Of a stretch of 64,000 nucleotides of DNA, positions 8,394 to 17,682 are shown piece after piece. The translations under genes and the position numbers were made by a program. Location: positions 3,286,001 through 3,350,000 of the forward strand of contig NZ_CP070975.1 in assembly GCF_017377875.1 (NCBI RefSeq), in the 5' to 3' direction. The notes beneath the pieces were generated by a model. That model ran no database searches. It was given only the letters and a program-made list of their open reading frames with translations, and was not told where the DNA came from. The stretch is from Alcaligenes sp. SORT26. GTDB taxonomy: Bacteria; Pseudomonadota; Gammaproteobacteria; Burkholderiales; Burkholderiaceae_B. Position 1 is the first letter of the stretch. The number at the start of each line of letters is the position of its first letter.

Positions 8394-9644
8394 TCAGGCA
8401 TTGGGAGGGCCATCCTGTTTGCTGGCCGAACGCAGGCCTTGATTGAAAATTCCGAAACCACCCGCTACCGCGGCACAGGCCAAGCCCCCTACCGCAACGG
8501 CGACGGCCGGACTGAGCAGGCGGGACAGATAGCCCATCTGCATATTGCCCAGCGCCTGACCCAGGGAGTACTGCGTCATCCACAGGCTGGAGACACGGCC
8601 CAGCAGGTAGTCGGGAGTGTGGTGCTGAACCAGCGCCATGCGCATGATTTTGGAGATGGTATCGGCGGCACCCATGATGGCCAGGCAAATCAGGGCCCAC
8701 CATAAGGTCGGTTGCAAGGACAGGGCGGCCACGGCCAGACCCCAGATCAGCACGGCAATCACAATGGCCGCACCGGGACGGGAGACTTGGCGGCACCAGC
8801 CGCTGGACAGAGCGGCCAGCGTGGCACCTACAGCCGGAGCGGCGTAAAGGTAGCCGGTGGCAGTGGCACCCATCTTCAAAATGGTGTCGCCCCATTCGGG
8901 CATCAAAGCCAGGGGCGTCGCCAGAATCAGGGCGGCCAGATCAATCAGCAGCAGGGCGCGTAGCAAGGGGTGGCTGGCAACAAAGGCCAGCCCATCGCGC
9001 AGGGACTGGACGGCGTTTTTCTGTGGCTGCTTACCGGCTTGCGGAGGCAAAGGCGGCAGGGCACGCAAGAGCAATGGGGTGACGATGACACCGCACAGCA
9101 CGATCACGTAGCAGAACACCAGGCCAGGGCCAGCAATCAGAACGCCAGCCAGCGCAGGGCCAATAATGCCGCCCAACTGCATGGCCAGACCGGACAGGGC
9201 AGCCGCTGCAGCCAGCTTGTCGCGACCGACCAGCGCCGGTGTTGCTGACATCATGGCGGGAACGCTGATCCCGCCTGCCGCGCCACCAATGGCTGCAGCT
9301 ACATAAATCAGCCAGACCTGGGGCGTGGGCAGCAGGGTATTGAGCAGGAACAGCACCACGCTGATGATATAGACGCTGCGCGACCAGACCATCAAGCTGC
9401 GTCTGTCCATACGGTCGGACAAGACACCGCCCACAATCAGCGCCAGCACCATCGGTGTGGCCATAGACACGTTCAGGAAGGCAACGGCCACACTGGATTT
9501 GGTCAGCTCATACAACTGCACACTGGCGGCCACCATCAACATGCCGGTGACCAGCACGGTTGCGGCCCGAGCGAAGTAGGCAAAGCGGAATGCCCGGCTT
9601 TCGATCAGCGGTGAGATATCCAGAAAGAAACGTCTTACAGACAT
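8394..9644 (-). CDS. entS: EntS-like siderophore exporter (MFS)
   Basis: A 416-residue major facilitator with twelve predicted membrane helices. It begins FFLDISPLIESRAFRFAYFAR like EntS and has the MFS loop GGVLSDRMDRRSLM between helices 2 and 3. EntS exports enterobactin across the inner membrane. The ATG lies 3 bp after the entF stop, so it is translationally coupled to the synthetase, and a 97-bp spacer separates it from the propeller gene downstream. Position and similarity both support export of the catecholate product; the exact compound is inferred. Confidence 0.88.
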   Translation of the reverse strand: MSVRRFFLDISPLIESRAFRFAYFARAATVLVTGMLMVAASVQLYELTKSSVAVAFLNVSMATPMVLALIVGGVLSDRMDRRSLMVWSRSVYIISVVLFLLNTLLPTPQVWLIYVAAAIGGAAGGISVPAMMSATPALVGRDKLAAAAALSGLAMQLGGIIGPALAGVLIAGPGLVFCYVIVLCGVIVTPLLLRALPPLPPQAGKQPQKNAVQSLRDGLAFVASHPLLRALLLIDLAALILATPLALMPEWGDTILKMGATATGYLYAAPAVGATLAALSSGWCRQVSRPGAAIVIAVLIWGLAVAALSLQPTLWWALICLAIMGAADTISKIMRMALVQHHTPDYLLGRVSSLWMTQYSLGQALGNMQMGYLSRLLSPAVAVAVGGLACAAVAGGFGIFNQGLRSASKQDGPPNA

Positions 9645-9647
9645 GGC

Positions 9648-12600
9648 TTATACATCGAGTTCAGGTTGGGCTTGTGCCTGTTCGGCAAAAGCCATGGCCG
9701 AGTCCATCAGCGGGGCCATGATGGCCACAGCTTCAGTACCGGTCAAATGCGCGTGCAAGGAGGCAATATCGTGCACATCCAACTGCCCTGCATAGGGCTT
9801 CCACAAATCGGGATGCAGTTGTGTGCCTGCGTGATCCAGAGCGGCGCGGAAATACAGCATGGAGCCGTCATACGCGTGATGCTCGTACAGACGCACCAGG
9901 CGGTTATTGTTCTCGACCACCTGGAATACGCAGTCCAGACGCGTGTCGGGCAACTCGGCCAGCGGGTGACCGCTGCGCTTGAGGAAGTCCACCACACCCT
10001 GACGGGTCAGGGAAACGTCGGGCAAGCTGTCCGGGTCATGGCCTGCGATATGCAGCAGGGCCTTGTAGATAGCGTTGGGCTCGGGAGGTGGTTCGTTACG
10101 CCAGGCGTCGCTGGGATAGGCGTCCAGCAAGGACAACATGCCGACTAATTGACCGCGACGGCGCAGCTCGACCGCCATGGCCTGAGCAATAATGCCGCCC
10201 ACCGACCAGCCTGCCAGATGGTAGGGGCCGTGTGGCTGCACTTGTTCGATACGGTCTACATAGACTTTGGCCATGGCATCCAGGCTGCCATCCAGACCCA
10301 GCGAAGGATCAGACAAGACACTGGCTTGCAAGCCATAGACGGTACGGCCAGGGGGCAGATGACGCGCCAGCGCGCCATAGCACCAGGACAAGCCACCAGC
10401 CGGGTGAATCACAAATAGCGCGGGCTGTTCGTTCTGACCTGGGCGCAAAGTGATGATGGGGCCAAAGCCATCGGCGGCGGTACTGCCTGCCTGATCCAGA
10501 TGTTTAGCCAGACGGGCAATGGTGGGGAATTCAAAAATAGTGCCAATCGACACGGCTTGGCCGCGGGCTTCGCGCAGTATCAGGGCCAGCTTGGCCGCCA
10601 GCAAGGAATGTCCGCCCAGGGCGAAAAAGTCGTCGTCAGCGTAAAACGTGTCGCTGCTTTCCAGCACGGTGGCGAAAGCGGCGGCGATTTGGTGCTGGGT
10701 TGCGCCTTCCAGCGGCAAGCCTGCCGAACGTGCCTGCAAGGCAGGGACGGGCAGGGCCTTGCGGTCCAGCTTGCCGTTTGCCGTTACGGGCAGTACGTCC
10801 AGGCTGATCCAGGCGCTGGGCACCATATAGGACGGCAAGTGCTCGCCTACATAGGCGGCCAGCGTGTTGTCCGTGCATTGGCTGCCTGCCTGCGGCACCC
10901 AGTAAGCCACGATGGCCATTTGACCGGGTACATCTTCACGGGCAATAACAGCGACATGGGCCACATCGGGGTGGCGAGCCAGCAAGGCTTCAATTTCGCC
11001 CAGCTCGATACGTTGGCCACGTAGCTTGATCTGATGGTCGGAGCGACCCAGGAAAATAACTGCGCCATCTTCACGCCAGCGGGCCACATCGCCGGTGGCG
11101 TACATGCGGTCGCCATGCAGAGCGTAGGGGTCTGGCACAAAGCGTTCGGCGGTCAGGTCCGGGCGGCCCCAGTAACCTTGGGCCAGTTGACGGCCAGCCA
11201 GGTACAGATGACCGGCTACACCGGGTGGCACGGGCTGCAATTGCTCGTCCAGAATGTACAGGGCGGTGTTCCACACGGGGAAACCGATAGGCACAGGCTG
11301 GGATTTGTCGTCGCGCGAAGCAGGCCAGTAGGACACGTCCACGGCGGCTTCGGTAGGGCCGTACAGATTGTGCAGCTCGGCGTTCAGCAGGGAGTGGAAG
11401 CGGTCGCGGGTAGCGGCCGACAGTTCTTCGCCACTGCAAAACACCAGACGCGGCGCCAGTCCACGAGCGGCAGGCTCATCCAGAAAGGCGCTGAGCATGG
11501 AGGGCACAAAGTGCAGCACAGAGATGCTCTGTTCGCGCATCAGTCGGGCAATATGGGCCGGATCGCGGTGCGCTTGTGGCGGGGCGACGACCAGAGTCGC
11601 ACCCGACAGGAAAGGCAGGAAGAACTCCCACACCGACACGTCAAAGGTGGCTGGGGTCTTTTGCAGAATGCGATCACCGGCACCAATGCCGTAATGCGTT
11701 TGCATCCACACCAGACGGTTGACGATGGCGTCGTGGTTGACCAGCACGCCTTTGGGGGTGCCGGTAGAGCCGGAGGTGTAGATCAGGTAAGACGGGTCAT
11801 GCGGGCCAGCGGCTGTCCAGGCGTCTGTGCTGCAAGCCTGTTCAGGCTGAGGAACCAGCAGGGTGGCGTTCAGCGTGCAATCGGGCTGGCCGACCAGCAA
11901 GCGTGGTTGAGCGGCCTGCAAGATGGTGTTCAGGCGATCGGCGGGCTGGTCCAGATCCAGTGGCAAGTAGGCGGCACCGGCACGATGAATGGCCAGCAAG
12001 CTCAACACCAGTTCCAATGAGCGGGGCAAGGCGACGGCGACGATATCGCCGGTCTGCACACCAGCCAGACGCAGTTGTGCGGCCAGATTGGCGGTTTGCT
12101 CGTCGATTTGGGCGTAGCTGAGCTTTTTGCCTTCAAACTCCAGACCACTTTGTTCCGGGTGGGCCTGCAACTGGGCGTGAATCAGTGCCCATAGCGTGGT
12201 CTCGGGAACCGGATGCGCTGTCTGATTAACGGTTTCAATCCAGTGATGATGCTCCGCTTCCGTCAGCGTAGGCACAGCAGATAGCGTGTCGGCCTGCAAA
12301 GCGCGCAACAGGAACTGTTCCAGACGAACCAGATGGGTTTGAATCTGTTCTTCGGTGTACAGACGCGGGTTGGCTTCCACTTCCAGGCGCAAGCCACCGG
12401 CATCGGGCTGGGCGCGGAAGGTGAAGTTCAGATCTTCCACTGGACCAGCGCACAGCACGGTCTGGCTGGCGGTCAGGCCTGCTTGTTCGTAGGGTGCATC
12501 AAAGGGCAGCACGTTGATGATGGGGCCGTGCAGGCGGCGCATGCCGCCCAGCAAACCCAGATCACGACGCAGTTGCTCACTGCGATAGCGGCCATGGCGC

Positions 12601-13571
12601 CGCGCCTGACGTAGCGCTTTGGAAACCTGAATCAGGTACTGACTCAAAGGCTGGGATTCGTCGATCTGCAAGCGCAGCGGAGCCACGTTCATGACGGTAG
12701 AGACGATACGGGCGCTGATGTGGCCCAGACGTCCCATCCACGGCACACCGACGGTGCATTCATCCTGGCGGGTGTGACGGCGCACATAGGCGGCAGTCAG
12801 GCCCGTCAGAATGTCTGGCCAACTGATGTCGCTGCTTTGTGCCAATGCTTGCAGGCTGGTGGTCAGCTCCGGCTTGACGGCGCTGCGGGCCAGCAGGAAA
12901 TGATGGTCGCTCAAGGCCTGGGATTCGCTCAGGCTTTGGGCAGGTTCTGCATCGCTCAAGGTATCCAGCCAGAATTGTCTGTCCTTGCTGCGGCGCTCGC
13001 TATTCCGATAGCTTTGGTCGTCATCTTGCAAAAGAGTGAATGACTCCAGTGCATGACCATGATCTTCACGACCGCTCAACAAGGCTTTGTAGAGCTTGAC
13101 CACACGCGTCTCGATCAGCGCCATGCCATAGCCGTCAGCGGCCAGGTGATGGATACGCTGATACCAGAGGTGGTGCTTGGGCCCGAGCACAAACAGAATA
13201 TGTCGTGCCAAGGGCGCAATGGTCGGGTCCAGCGGCGTGCGCAGGTCAGCCATAAGCTGCGTTTGCGCTTGTTCGGCACCATCCGCGTGCGCGGACAGGT
13301 CAACAATCTCTAGCTGGATAGGTTCTTGCGGACGCAGGTACTGGGCAGGGCCGTCGGGAGTATCCACCATGCGCAAGGTCAAGGCGTCAGCTTCGGTCAG
13401 CGTCAGCGTGATGGCTTGTGCAAACAGCGCTGTGTCCAGCGCAGAGTGAATATGCGTGCAGTGCCCGGTATTGAAGATCGGGTTAAGCGGGTCCAAACGC
13501 TGGGCGTACCAAAGACCTTCTTGTGCTTCGGTCAGGGGGCGCAATGGCTGTTCGGAAGGAGAGCTAAACAT
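9648..13571 (-). CDS. entF: nonribosomal peptide synthetase EntF (C-A-T-TE)
   Basis: A 1307-residue single-module synthetase. The condensation domain (about 1-440) has the active-site HHLAADG at 141-147. The adenylation domain (about 460-960) has YTSGSTGTPKG, FDVSVWEFF, HFVPSM, FCSGEE, NLYGPTEAAVDVSYW and YATGD; these specificity-pocket segments closely resemble E. coli EntF, so serine is the expected substrate. The carrier domain has FFALGGHSLLAAK with the phosphopantetheine serine. The C-terminal thioesterase has GWSVGG and a late HAHLTG. The expected product is the trilactone of three 2,3-dihydroxybenzoyl-serine units, enterobactin. The 21-bp gap to the carrier gene and 3-bp gap to entS show one transcript. 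Length equals the usual EntF. An MbtH-like partner (YbdZ) is not visible nearby. Confidence 0.94.
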   Translation of the reverse strand: MFSSPSEQPLRPLTEAQEGLWYAQRLDPLNPIFNTGHCTHIHSALDTALFAQAITLTLTEADALTLRMVDTPDGPAQYLRPQEPIQLEIVDLSAHADGAEQAQTQLMADLRTPLDPTIAPLARHILFVLGPKHHLWYQRIHHLAADGYGMALIETRVVKLYKALLSGREDHGHALESFTLLQDDDQSYRNSERRSKDRQFWLDTLSDAEPAQSLSESQALSDHHFLLARSAVKPELTTSLQALAQSSDISWPDILTGLTAAYVRRHTRQDECTVGVPWMGRLGHISARIVSTVMNVAPLRLQIDESQPLSQYLIQVSKALRQARRHGRYRSEQLRRDLGLLGGMRRLHGPIINVLPFDAPYEQAGLTASQTVLCAGPVEDLNFTFRAQPDAGGLRLEVEANPRLYTEEQIQTHLVRLEQFLLRALQADTLSAVPTLTEAEHHHWIETVNQTAHPVPETTLWALIHAQLQAHPEQSGLEFEGKKLSYAQIDEQTANLAAQLRLAGVQTGDIVAVALPRSLELVLSLLAIHRAGAAYLPLDLDQPADRLNTILQAAQPRLLVGQPDCTLNATLLVPQPEQACSTDAWTAAGPHDPSYLIYTSGSTGTPKGVLVNHDAIVNRLVWMQTHYGIGAGDRILQKTPATFDVSVWEFFLPFLSGATLVVAPPQAHRDPAHIARLMREQSISVLHFVPSMLSAFLDEPAARGLAPRLVFCSGEELSAATRDRFHSLLNAELHNLYGPTEAAVDVSYWPASRDDKSQPVPIGFPVWNTALYILDEQLQPVPPGVAGHLYLAGRQLAQGYWGRPDLTAERFVPDPYALHGDRMYATGDVARWREDGAVIFLGRSDHQIKLRGQRIELGEIEALLARHPDVAHVAVIAREDVPGQMAIVAYWVPQAGSQCTDNTLAAYVGEHLPSYMVPSAWISLDVLPVTANGKLDRKALPVPALQARSAGLPLEGATQHQIAAAFATVLESSDTFYADDDFFALGGHSLLAAKLALILREARGQAVSIGTIFEFPTIARLAKHLDQAGSTAADGFGPIITLRPGQNEQPALFVIHPAGGLSWCYGALARHLPPGRTVYGLQASVLSDPSLGLDGSLDAMAKVYVDRIEQVQPHGPYHLAGWSVGGIIAQAMAVELRRRGQLVGMLSLLDAYPSDAWRNEPPPEPNAIYKALLHIAGHDPDSLPDVSLTRQGVVDFLKRSGHPLAELPDTRLDCVFQVVENNNRLVRLYEHHAYDGSMLYFRAALDHAGTQLHPDLWKPYAGQLDVHDIASLHAHLTGTEAVAIMAPLMDSAMAFAEQAQAQPELDV

Positions 13572-13592
13572 AAGCGTGTTGCAGTAAGAGAA

Positions 13593-13838
13593 TCAGCGGC
13601 CGTTTTGTTGGGCACGCTCGATCAGCGACCACCATTGGCCCAGGGTGACAACCGAGGCCATTTCGGAAAACTCGATAGGAGCACCGGCTTCGCGCCAGCG
13701 GGTGGCCAGGGTCATGACGCGCATGGAGTCCAGGCCCAGATCGATCAGGTTGTCATCGTCCAGAATATCCTCAGGATCTTCATGCAGCATGGCGGCAATA
13801 TCTTGCCGCATGCGTTCCAGGGTAAGTGCAGTACTCAT
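13593..13838 (-). CDS. stand-alone aryl carrier protein (EntB C-terminal type)
   Basis: An 81-residue carrier protein matching the aryl carrier half of EntB/DhbB/VibB. The phosphopantetheine site is LIDLGLDSMR, with acidic EDILDDDNL before it and a final helix GQWWSLIE. It should be loaded by EntD, charged with 2,3-dihydroxybenzoate by EntE and used by the EntF condensation domain. The start is the ATG at 13838, two bases after the entE stop, which implies translational coupling; a longer upstream frame overlaps entE and is rejected. Separation from the isochorismatase domain, with five genes between, differs from the fused EntB of enterobacteria. Confidence 0.92.
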   Translation of the reverse strand: MSTALTLERMRQDIAAMLHEDPEDILDDDNLIDLGLDSMRVMTLATRWREAGAPIEFSEMASVVTLGQWWSLIERAQQNGR

Positions 13839-13840
13839 GA

Positions 13841-15481
13841 TTATTCTTGCGTTGTGTTTTCTAATTGCTCGCGCAACTGGGCGCGCAGTTCTTTGCGGCT
13901 GATCTTCAGGGCCGCTGTTTCCATGAAACGGTCCACAAACACGATTTGATCCGGCACTTTGAAATCGGCCAGACCACGGCTGCGTATCCATTTCTTCAGC
14001 TCAATGGCGCGCGGCTTGTCATCCTTGGGGATGATGAAAGCGCAACTGCGCTCGCCCAGAAATTCGTCGGGCACCGATACCACGGCGGCATCAAAGACCT
14101 GCGGGTGAGCCAGCAGATGGTCTTCGATTTCCTCGGCGGAGATTTTCTCGCCAGCGCGGTTGATGTGGTCAGTGGCACGGCCCTGAACCATCAAATAGCC
14201 TTCGGGCGTCATGCGCACCACGTCGCCTGTGCGGTAAAAGCCGTCCTCGGTAAAGGAGCGGGCATTGGCCGACGGGTTGTTGTGATACGCGCGGATTGTG
14301 TACGGTCCACGGGTGAGCAGGTAGCCGGTTTCGCCAGGGGCGACCGGGTCACCGTTGTCGTCCACGATCAGGATTTCATCGTCCGGGCTGATAGGGCGGC
14401 CCTGGGTATTGATGATGGTGTCTTCGGGATCGTCCAGGCGGGTGTAGTTCACCAGGCCTTCGGCCATGCCAAACACCTGCTGCAAGGTCACGCCCAGGGT
14501 GGGGCGCACGCGCTTGGCTGCTTCCGAGTTCAGCTTGGCACCGCCCACCTGAATCACTTGCAGCGATTCCAGATTGGCATTGGTCTTGGTGGCGGCATCC
14601 ATCCACAGCATCAGCAGCGGGGGGACCAGACTGGTATCAGTGACGCCTTCGCGCTCGATCAATTCAAAGCACACGTCCGGGCTGGGAGCAGGGCTCAACA
14701 CCACTTTGGCACCGACATACAGCGCACCCAGAAAACCGGGCGAGCTCATGGGGAAGTTGTGTGCAATGGGCAAAGCACCCAGGAACACGCTGTTCTCGTC
14801 CAGACCGGCGATCTTGGCGCTTTCGCGCAAGGTGTAGATGTAGTCGTCGTGTGTGCGGGGAATCAGTTTGGACAGGCCTGTACTGCCGCCGGAAATCTGC
14901 AGGAAAGCCACTTCGGAGGGCTGGGCCGCCGAGTCGGGCACATCTACATTAGCGGCGCTGCTTTGCAACTGAGCCAGCGAGGTGAATTCTTGCGCTTCAC
15001 CCACGATGTAAACCTGCTCCACCTGCGGGCAGCGTTCACGCAGCTCGCGTACCAGAGGCAGGTAGTCAAAACCGGCGTGCGTATCCACACCAATATAGGC
15101 GCGGGCGTCCGCGCTATTGGCAAAGTGCTCGACTTCGGTAATGCGGTGCGCAGGCAGCACGTACACCGGCAACAGACCGGCACGGAACAGGCCAAAGATT
15201 ACGCTGACAAATTCAGGGATATTGGGCAGGTGCACCAGAACGCGGTCGCCTTTGCGCAGACCGGCTTGCAGCAGGCCTGCCGCGATCTGGCTGGCGTACT
15301 GGTCCAGCGCGCCATAGGTCCAGCGCTGGGTGCCGCCAACAATGGCTTCGCGTTCCGGGTGGTTTTGTGCGCGCGTGCGCAGCAAAGTGCCAAATGTTTC
15401 CCCTTGCCAGTGTCCAGCATCGCGATATCGCTGGGCAAAAGCGTCAGGCCAAATTTGTTCAACAGGAATAGATTTCATCAT
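13841..15481 (-). CDS. entE: 2,3-dihydroxybenzoate-AMP ligase
   Basis: A 546-residue stand-alone adenylation enzyme that activates 2,3-dihydroxybenzoate with ATP and passes it to the aryl carrier protein encoded just downstream. Family motifs in order: WTYGALDQYA, the P-loop SGGSTGLSKLIPRTHDDY, the pocket segment LPIAHNFPMSSPG, VFGMAEGLVNYTRLDD, the YRTGDVV motif and the C-terminal catalytic lysine region in ETAALKISRKEL. Length and order match EntE/DhbE. It is the first gene after a Fur box that overlaps its start region, so it probably heads the biosynthetic transcript. MMKS offers two adjacent ATGs; no clear ribosome site separates them. Confidence 0.94.
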   Translation of the reverse strand: MMKSIPVEQIWPDAFAQRYRDAGHWQGETFGTLLRTRAQNHPEREAIVGGTQRWTYGALDQYASQIAAGLLQAGLRKGDRVLVHLPNIPEFVSVIFGLFRAGLLPVYVLPAHRITEVEHFANSADARAYIGVDTHAGFDYLPLVRELRERCPQVEQVYIVGEAQEFTSLAQLQSSAANVDVPDSAAQPSEVAFLQISGGSTGLSKLIPRTHDDYIYTLRESAKIAGLDENSVFLGALPIAHNFPMSSPGFLGALYVGAKVVLSPAPSPDVCFELIEREGVTDTSLVPPLLMLWMDAATKTNANLESLQVIQVGGAKLNSEAAKRVRPTLGVTLQQVFGMAEGLVNYTRLDDPEDTIINTQGRPISPDDEILIVDDNGDPVAPGETGYLLTRGPYTIRAYHNNPSANARSFTEDGFYRTGDVVRMTPEGYLMVQGRATDHINRAGEKISAEEIEDHLLAHPQVFDAAVVSVPDEFLGERSCAFIIPKDDKPRAIELKKWIRSRGLADFKVPDQIVFVDRFMETAALKISRKELRAQLREQLENTTQE

Positions 15482-15500
15482 GGTAATGAGAACTATTACA
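15482..15500. promoter_or_regulatory. Fur box upstream of entE
   Basis: GGTAATGAGAACTATTACA matches the 19-bp Fur consensus GATAATGATAATCATTATC at 13 positions. It ends right at the entE start codon, in the 41-bp gap between entD and entE, the right place to repress the biosynthetic genes when iron is plentiful. Confidence 0.65.
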
Positions 15501-15522
15501 TAAATAAGTAGGCTTGTCAGAT

Positions 15523-16209
15523 TTACTCGTGGTAGGTCAGCTTGGCGTCAGGCAGTTGAATACTGTCTAAAAAGCTGACTCTCCGGGGAGCAAAGGCAGT
15601 GTTCAGGCAAACCGCGGCGGCATAGTTTTCTGCCGGTCGGTGACTGTGCACCACCAAATCTTGCAAGATGGGATGGGGGGATTGTACGGTGCATCCGTGA
15701 TCTGGGTGACCGTCCAAGGATAATTCTTGAGGCTGAATGTGAAAACCCGTGCCTGCGTGCTTCAGGGCGGCTTCTTTGCCACACCACAGCGCATAGAAGT
15801 CCAGATCGTTCTTTAGCCAGATGCGCTCGGAGGCCACACTGCAATGTTCGACCAGGCCGGGTTTGACGGGCAGGCGCATGGCTTCTATGTCTACGCCTAT
15901 GGCGCGGTCGGCTATTCCGATCAGCACGCGCTCACCGCTGTGCGACAGGCTGAAGTGTAGATCCGTATCGTCCAGGTCCAGAACCGGCTTGCCGTGCTCC
16001 AGATTCTTGATGGGAACGGCAAGCGGCGTACAGCCCAGCAAAGGAGCCAGAAAATGGCGTAACGCACCGTGCGCCAGGAGGCTTAAATGCTGGTCTGACT
16101 GACGCTTGCGGCGGGCAATAACAGCCAAGGTGCTGTCGGGAATCCGGTTTCGTAACCAGGACTCCAGGCTCGGCGGCAGGGGAAGAGACAGGCTGTACAG
16201 AGCCAGCAT
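15523..16209 (-). CDS. entD: 4'-phosphopantetheinyl transferase EntD
   Basis: A 228-residue Sfp/EntD-type enzyme that transfers phosphopantetheine from CoA to the carrier domains of EntF and the aryl carrier protein. Signature elements: HFSLSHSGERVLIGI, GVDIEAMR with the Mg-binding Asp and Glu, and FYALWCGKEAALKHAGTG. The chosen ATG at 16209 is one base beyond the stop of the upstream LivF-like gene (TGACATG), so the two are translationally coupled; this start gives a normal family length, whereas the longer frame runs into livF. This coupling physically ties the LIV-type transporter to siderophore synthesis. The Fur box for entE follows. Confidence 0.9.
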   Translation of the reverse strand: MLALYSLSLPLPPSLESWLRNRIPDSTLAVIARRKRQSDQHLSLLAHGALRHFLAPLLGCTPLAVPIKNLEHGKPVLDLDDTDLHFSLSHSGERVLIGIADRAIGVDIEAMRLPVKPGLVEHCSVASERIWLKNDLDFYALWCGKEAALKHAGTGFHIQPQELSLDGHPDHGCTVQSPHPILQDLVVHSHRPAENYAAAVCLNTAFAPRRVSFLDSIQLPDAKLTYHE

Positions 16210-16210
16210 G

Positions 16211-16927
16211 TCAAAGTCCCAAATGGCGTTGCAAGAGGGCGGCGTCCTGGCGCAATTGTTCGGCAGGGCCGTCGTACACCAACTGACCATTGCCCAGCAG
16301 CAAGGCGCGATCCGCCAGTTGCAGGGCCAGACTCAGATTCTGCTCGGCAATCAGCACGGTAATGCCTTGCTCGTTCAAGGTTTGCAGTTGGGGCAGCAAG
16401 GTGTCCTGAATCGTCATGGGGGCCAGGCCTTCGCTGGGCTCGTCCAGAACAATAATGGAGGACTGCGTGAGCAGGGCGCGAGCCAGTGCCAGCAACTGCC
16501 GTTCGCCACCACTCAAGGCTGAGCAGGAGGACTGACGGCGTTCGTACAGACGCGGCATGGCTTCGTAAATACTGCCCAGTGTCCAGCGATCATCCGAACG
16601 AGGGCGACGTGCCAGTCCAGCCAGACGCAGGCTTTCCTGCACCGTCAAGGTAGGAAAGCGGCCCCGGCCTTGCGGCACCAAAGCCATGCCCAGCAGGGCA
16701 ATTTTGTGCGTAGGCCAGCCTGCAATGCTTTGGCCGTGAACGGTGATCTGTCCGCTCCACTGTGGGCCCATATTGAACAGGCAATGCAGCAGACTGGTTT
16801 TGCCAGCGCCGTTACGGCCTAGCAAGGCGACGCTTTGTCCGGCAGGAATCTCCAGCGAGAGACCTTCCAGAATATCGGCCCGGTCGTAGCGTGCGTTCAG
16901 GCCAGAGATGTTCAGCGCCGTGCTCAT
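16211..16927 (-). CDS. LIV-type ABC transporter ATPase (LivF-like)
   Basis: A 238-residue cytoplasmic ATPase of the hydrophobic amino acid uptake family. Walker A is GRNGAGKTS, the signature is LSGGERQLLALARAL, Walker B is IIVLDEPSEGLAP and the switch His follows in the C-terminal third. LivF proteins pair with LivG on a LivH/LivM membrane pore. It overlaps the LivG-like gene by four bases and its stop is one base from the entD start. The SEGLAP sequence after Walker B is typical of LivF. The substrate is unknown; see the binding protein at 19496-20698. Confidence 0.9.
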   Translation of the reverse strand: MSTALNISGLNARYDRADILEGLSLEIPAGQSVALLGRNGAGKTSLLHCLFNMGPQWSGQITVHGQSIAGWPTHKIALLGMALVPQGRGRFPTLTVQESLRLAGLARRPRSDDRWTLGSIYEAMPRLYERRQSSCSALSGGERQLLALARALLTQSSIIVLDEPSEGLAPMTIQDTLLPQLQTLNEQGITVLIAEQNLSLALQLADRALLLGNGQLVYDGPAEQLRQDAALLQRHLGL

Positions 16928-17682
16928 GCTGTCTCCAAAGCCAGTTCGCCCAGATAGGCTTGGCGTGCGCCGTCGTGCTGGCGTACGGCGTCCGGGGTGC
17001 CGCAGGTCAGCAAGGTGCCGGAAGACAGCACCGCAATGCGATCACATTCCTGGAAAACAATATCAATGTCGTGGCTGATCAGCAGCACGGCGCATTGGCC
17101 GCGCATGGCATGGACCAGGGCCATTACCTCACGGGATTCGGACTCGGACAGGCCTGCGGTAGGCTCGTCCAGCAAGAGCACGCGCGGTTGCTGTGCCAGG
17201 GCGATCAGCAAATCCAGAATACGTTGTTCGCCATAAGACAGGGAGCGGGCCAGCAAGTGACCACGACCGGCCAGAGCGCTGTGCTCCAGCAATGCTTCAG
17301 CGGCTTTCTGGCTGGCAGTCCGGGCTGCTTTGCGGCCCCACCAGTGGTAAGCGCAGTCGTGTTTGATGCGCACGGCCAGGGCCAGATTCTGATGCAGAGT
17401 CAGTTCAGGAAAGATACGGCTGGTCTGAAAGCTGCGTACCAGACCTTGTTGGGCGCGTTCAATCGGGCCCAGGCTGCGCAAGTCTTTGCCTTCCAGAAAT
17501 ACCTGCCCGCTGGAGGGTGTAGCCAAACCACTGATGATATTGAACAGCGTGGTTTTGCCTGCGCCATTGGGACCAATCAGCCCCAGGGTTTCACCGGCGT
17601 GCAGCTCCAGGCTGACGTCCGTCAGAATATCCAGGCCGCCCACATGCAGGGCTAATTCGCGAGTGCTTAATAAAACGCTCAT
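16924..17682 (-). CDS. LIV-type ABC transporter ATPase (LivG-like)
   Basis: A 252-residue ATPase with Walker A GPNGAGKTTLFN, a Q-loop region, signature LSYGEQRILDLLIAL and Walker B VLLLDEPTAGLS. The variant signature SYGEQR is usual for LivG. The start is the ATG at 17682, which overlaps the LivM-like stop by four bases; the much longer open frame upstream overlaps livM and is rejected. It works as a heterodimer with the LivF-like protein. There is nothing in the sequence that departs from the family other than its placement in a Fur-controlled siderophore operon. Confidence 0.9.
   Translation of the reverse strand: MSVLLSTRELALHVGGLDILTDVSLELHAGETLGLIGPNGAGKTTLFNIISGLATPSSGQVFLEGKDLRSLGPIERAQQGLVRSFQTSRIFPELTLHQNLALAVRIKHDCAYHWWGRKAARTASQKAAEALLEHSALAGRGHLLARSLSYGEQRILDLLIALAQQPRVLLLDEPTAGLSESESREVMALVHAMRGQCAVLLISHDIDIVFQECDRIAVLSSGTLLTCGTPDAVRQHDGARQAYLGELALETA

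Noticed and set aside
13839-13991. N-terminal extension of the aryl carrier protein
   Set aside because: The extension overlaps entE coding sequence in another frame and has no homology to carrier proteins; the ATG at 13838 is coupled to the entE stop.
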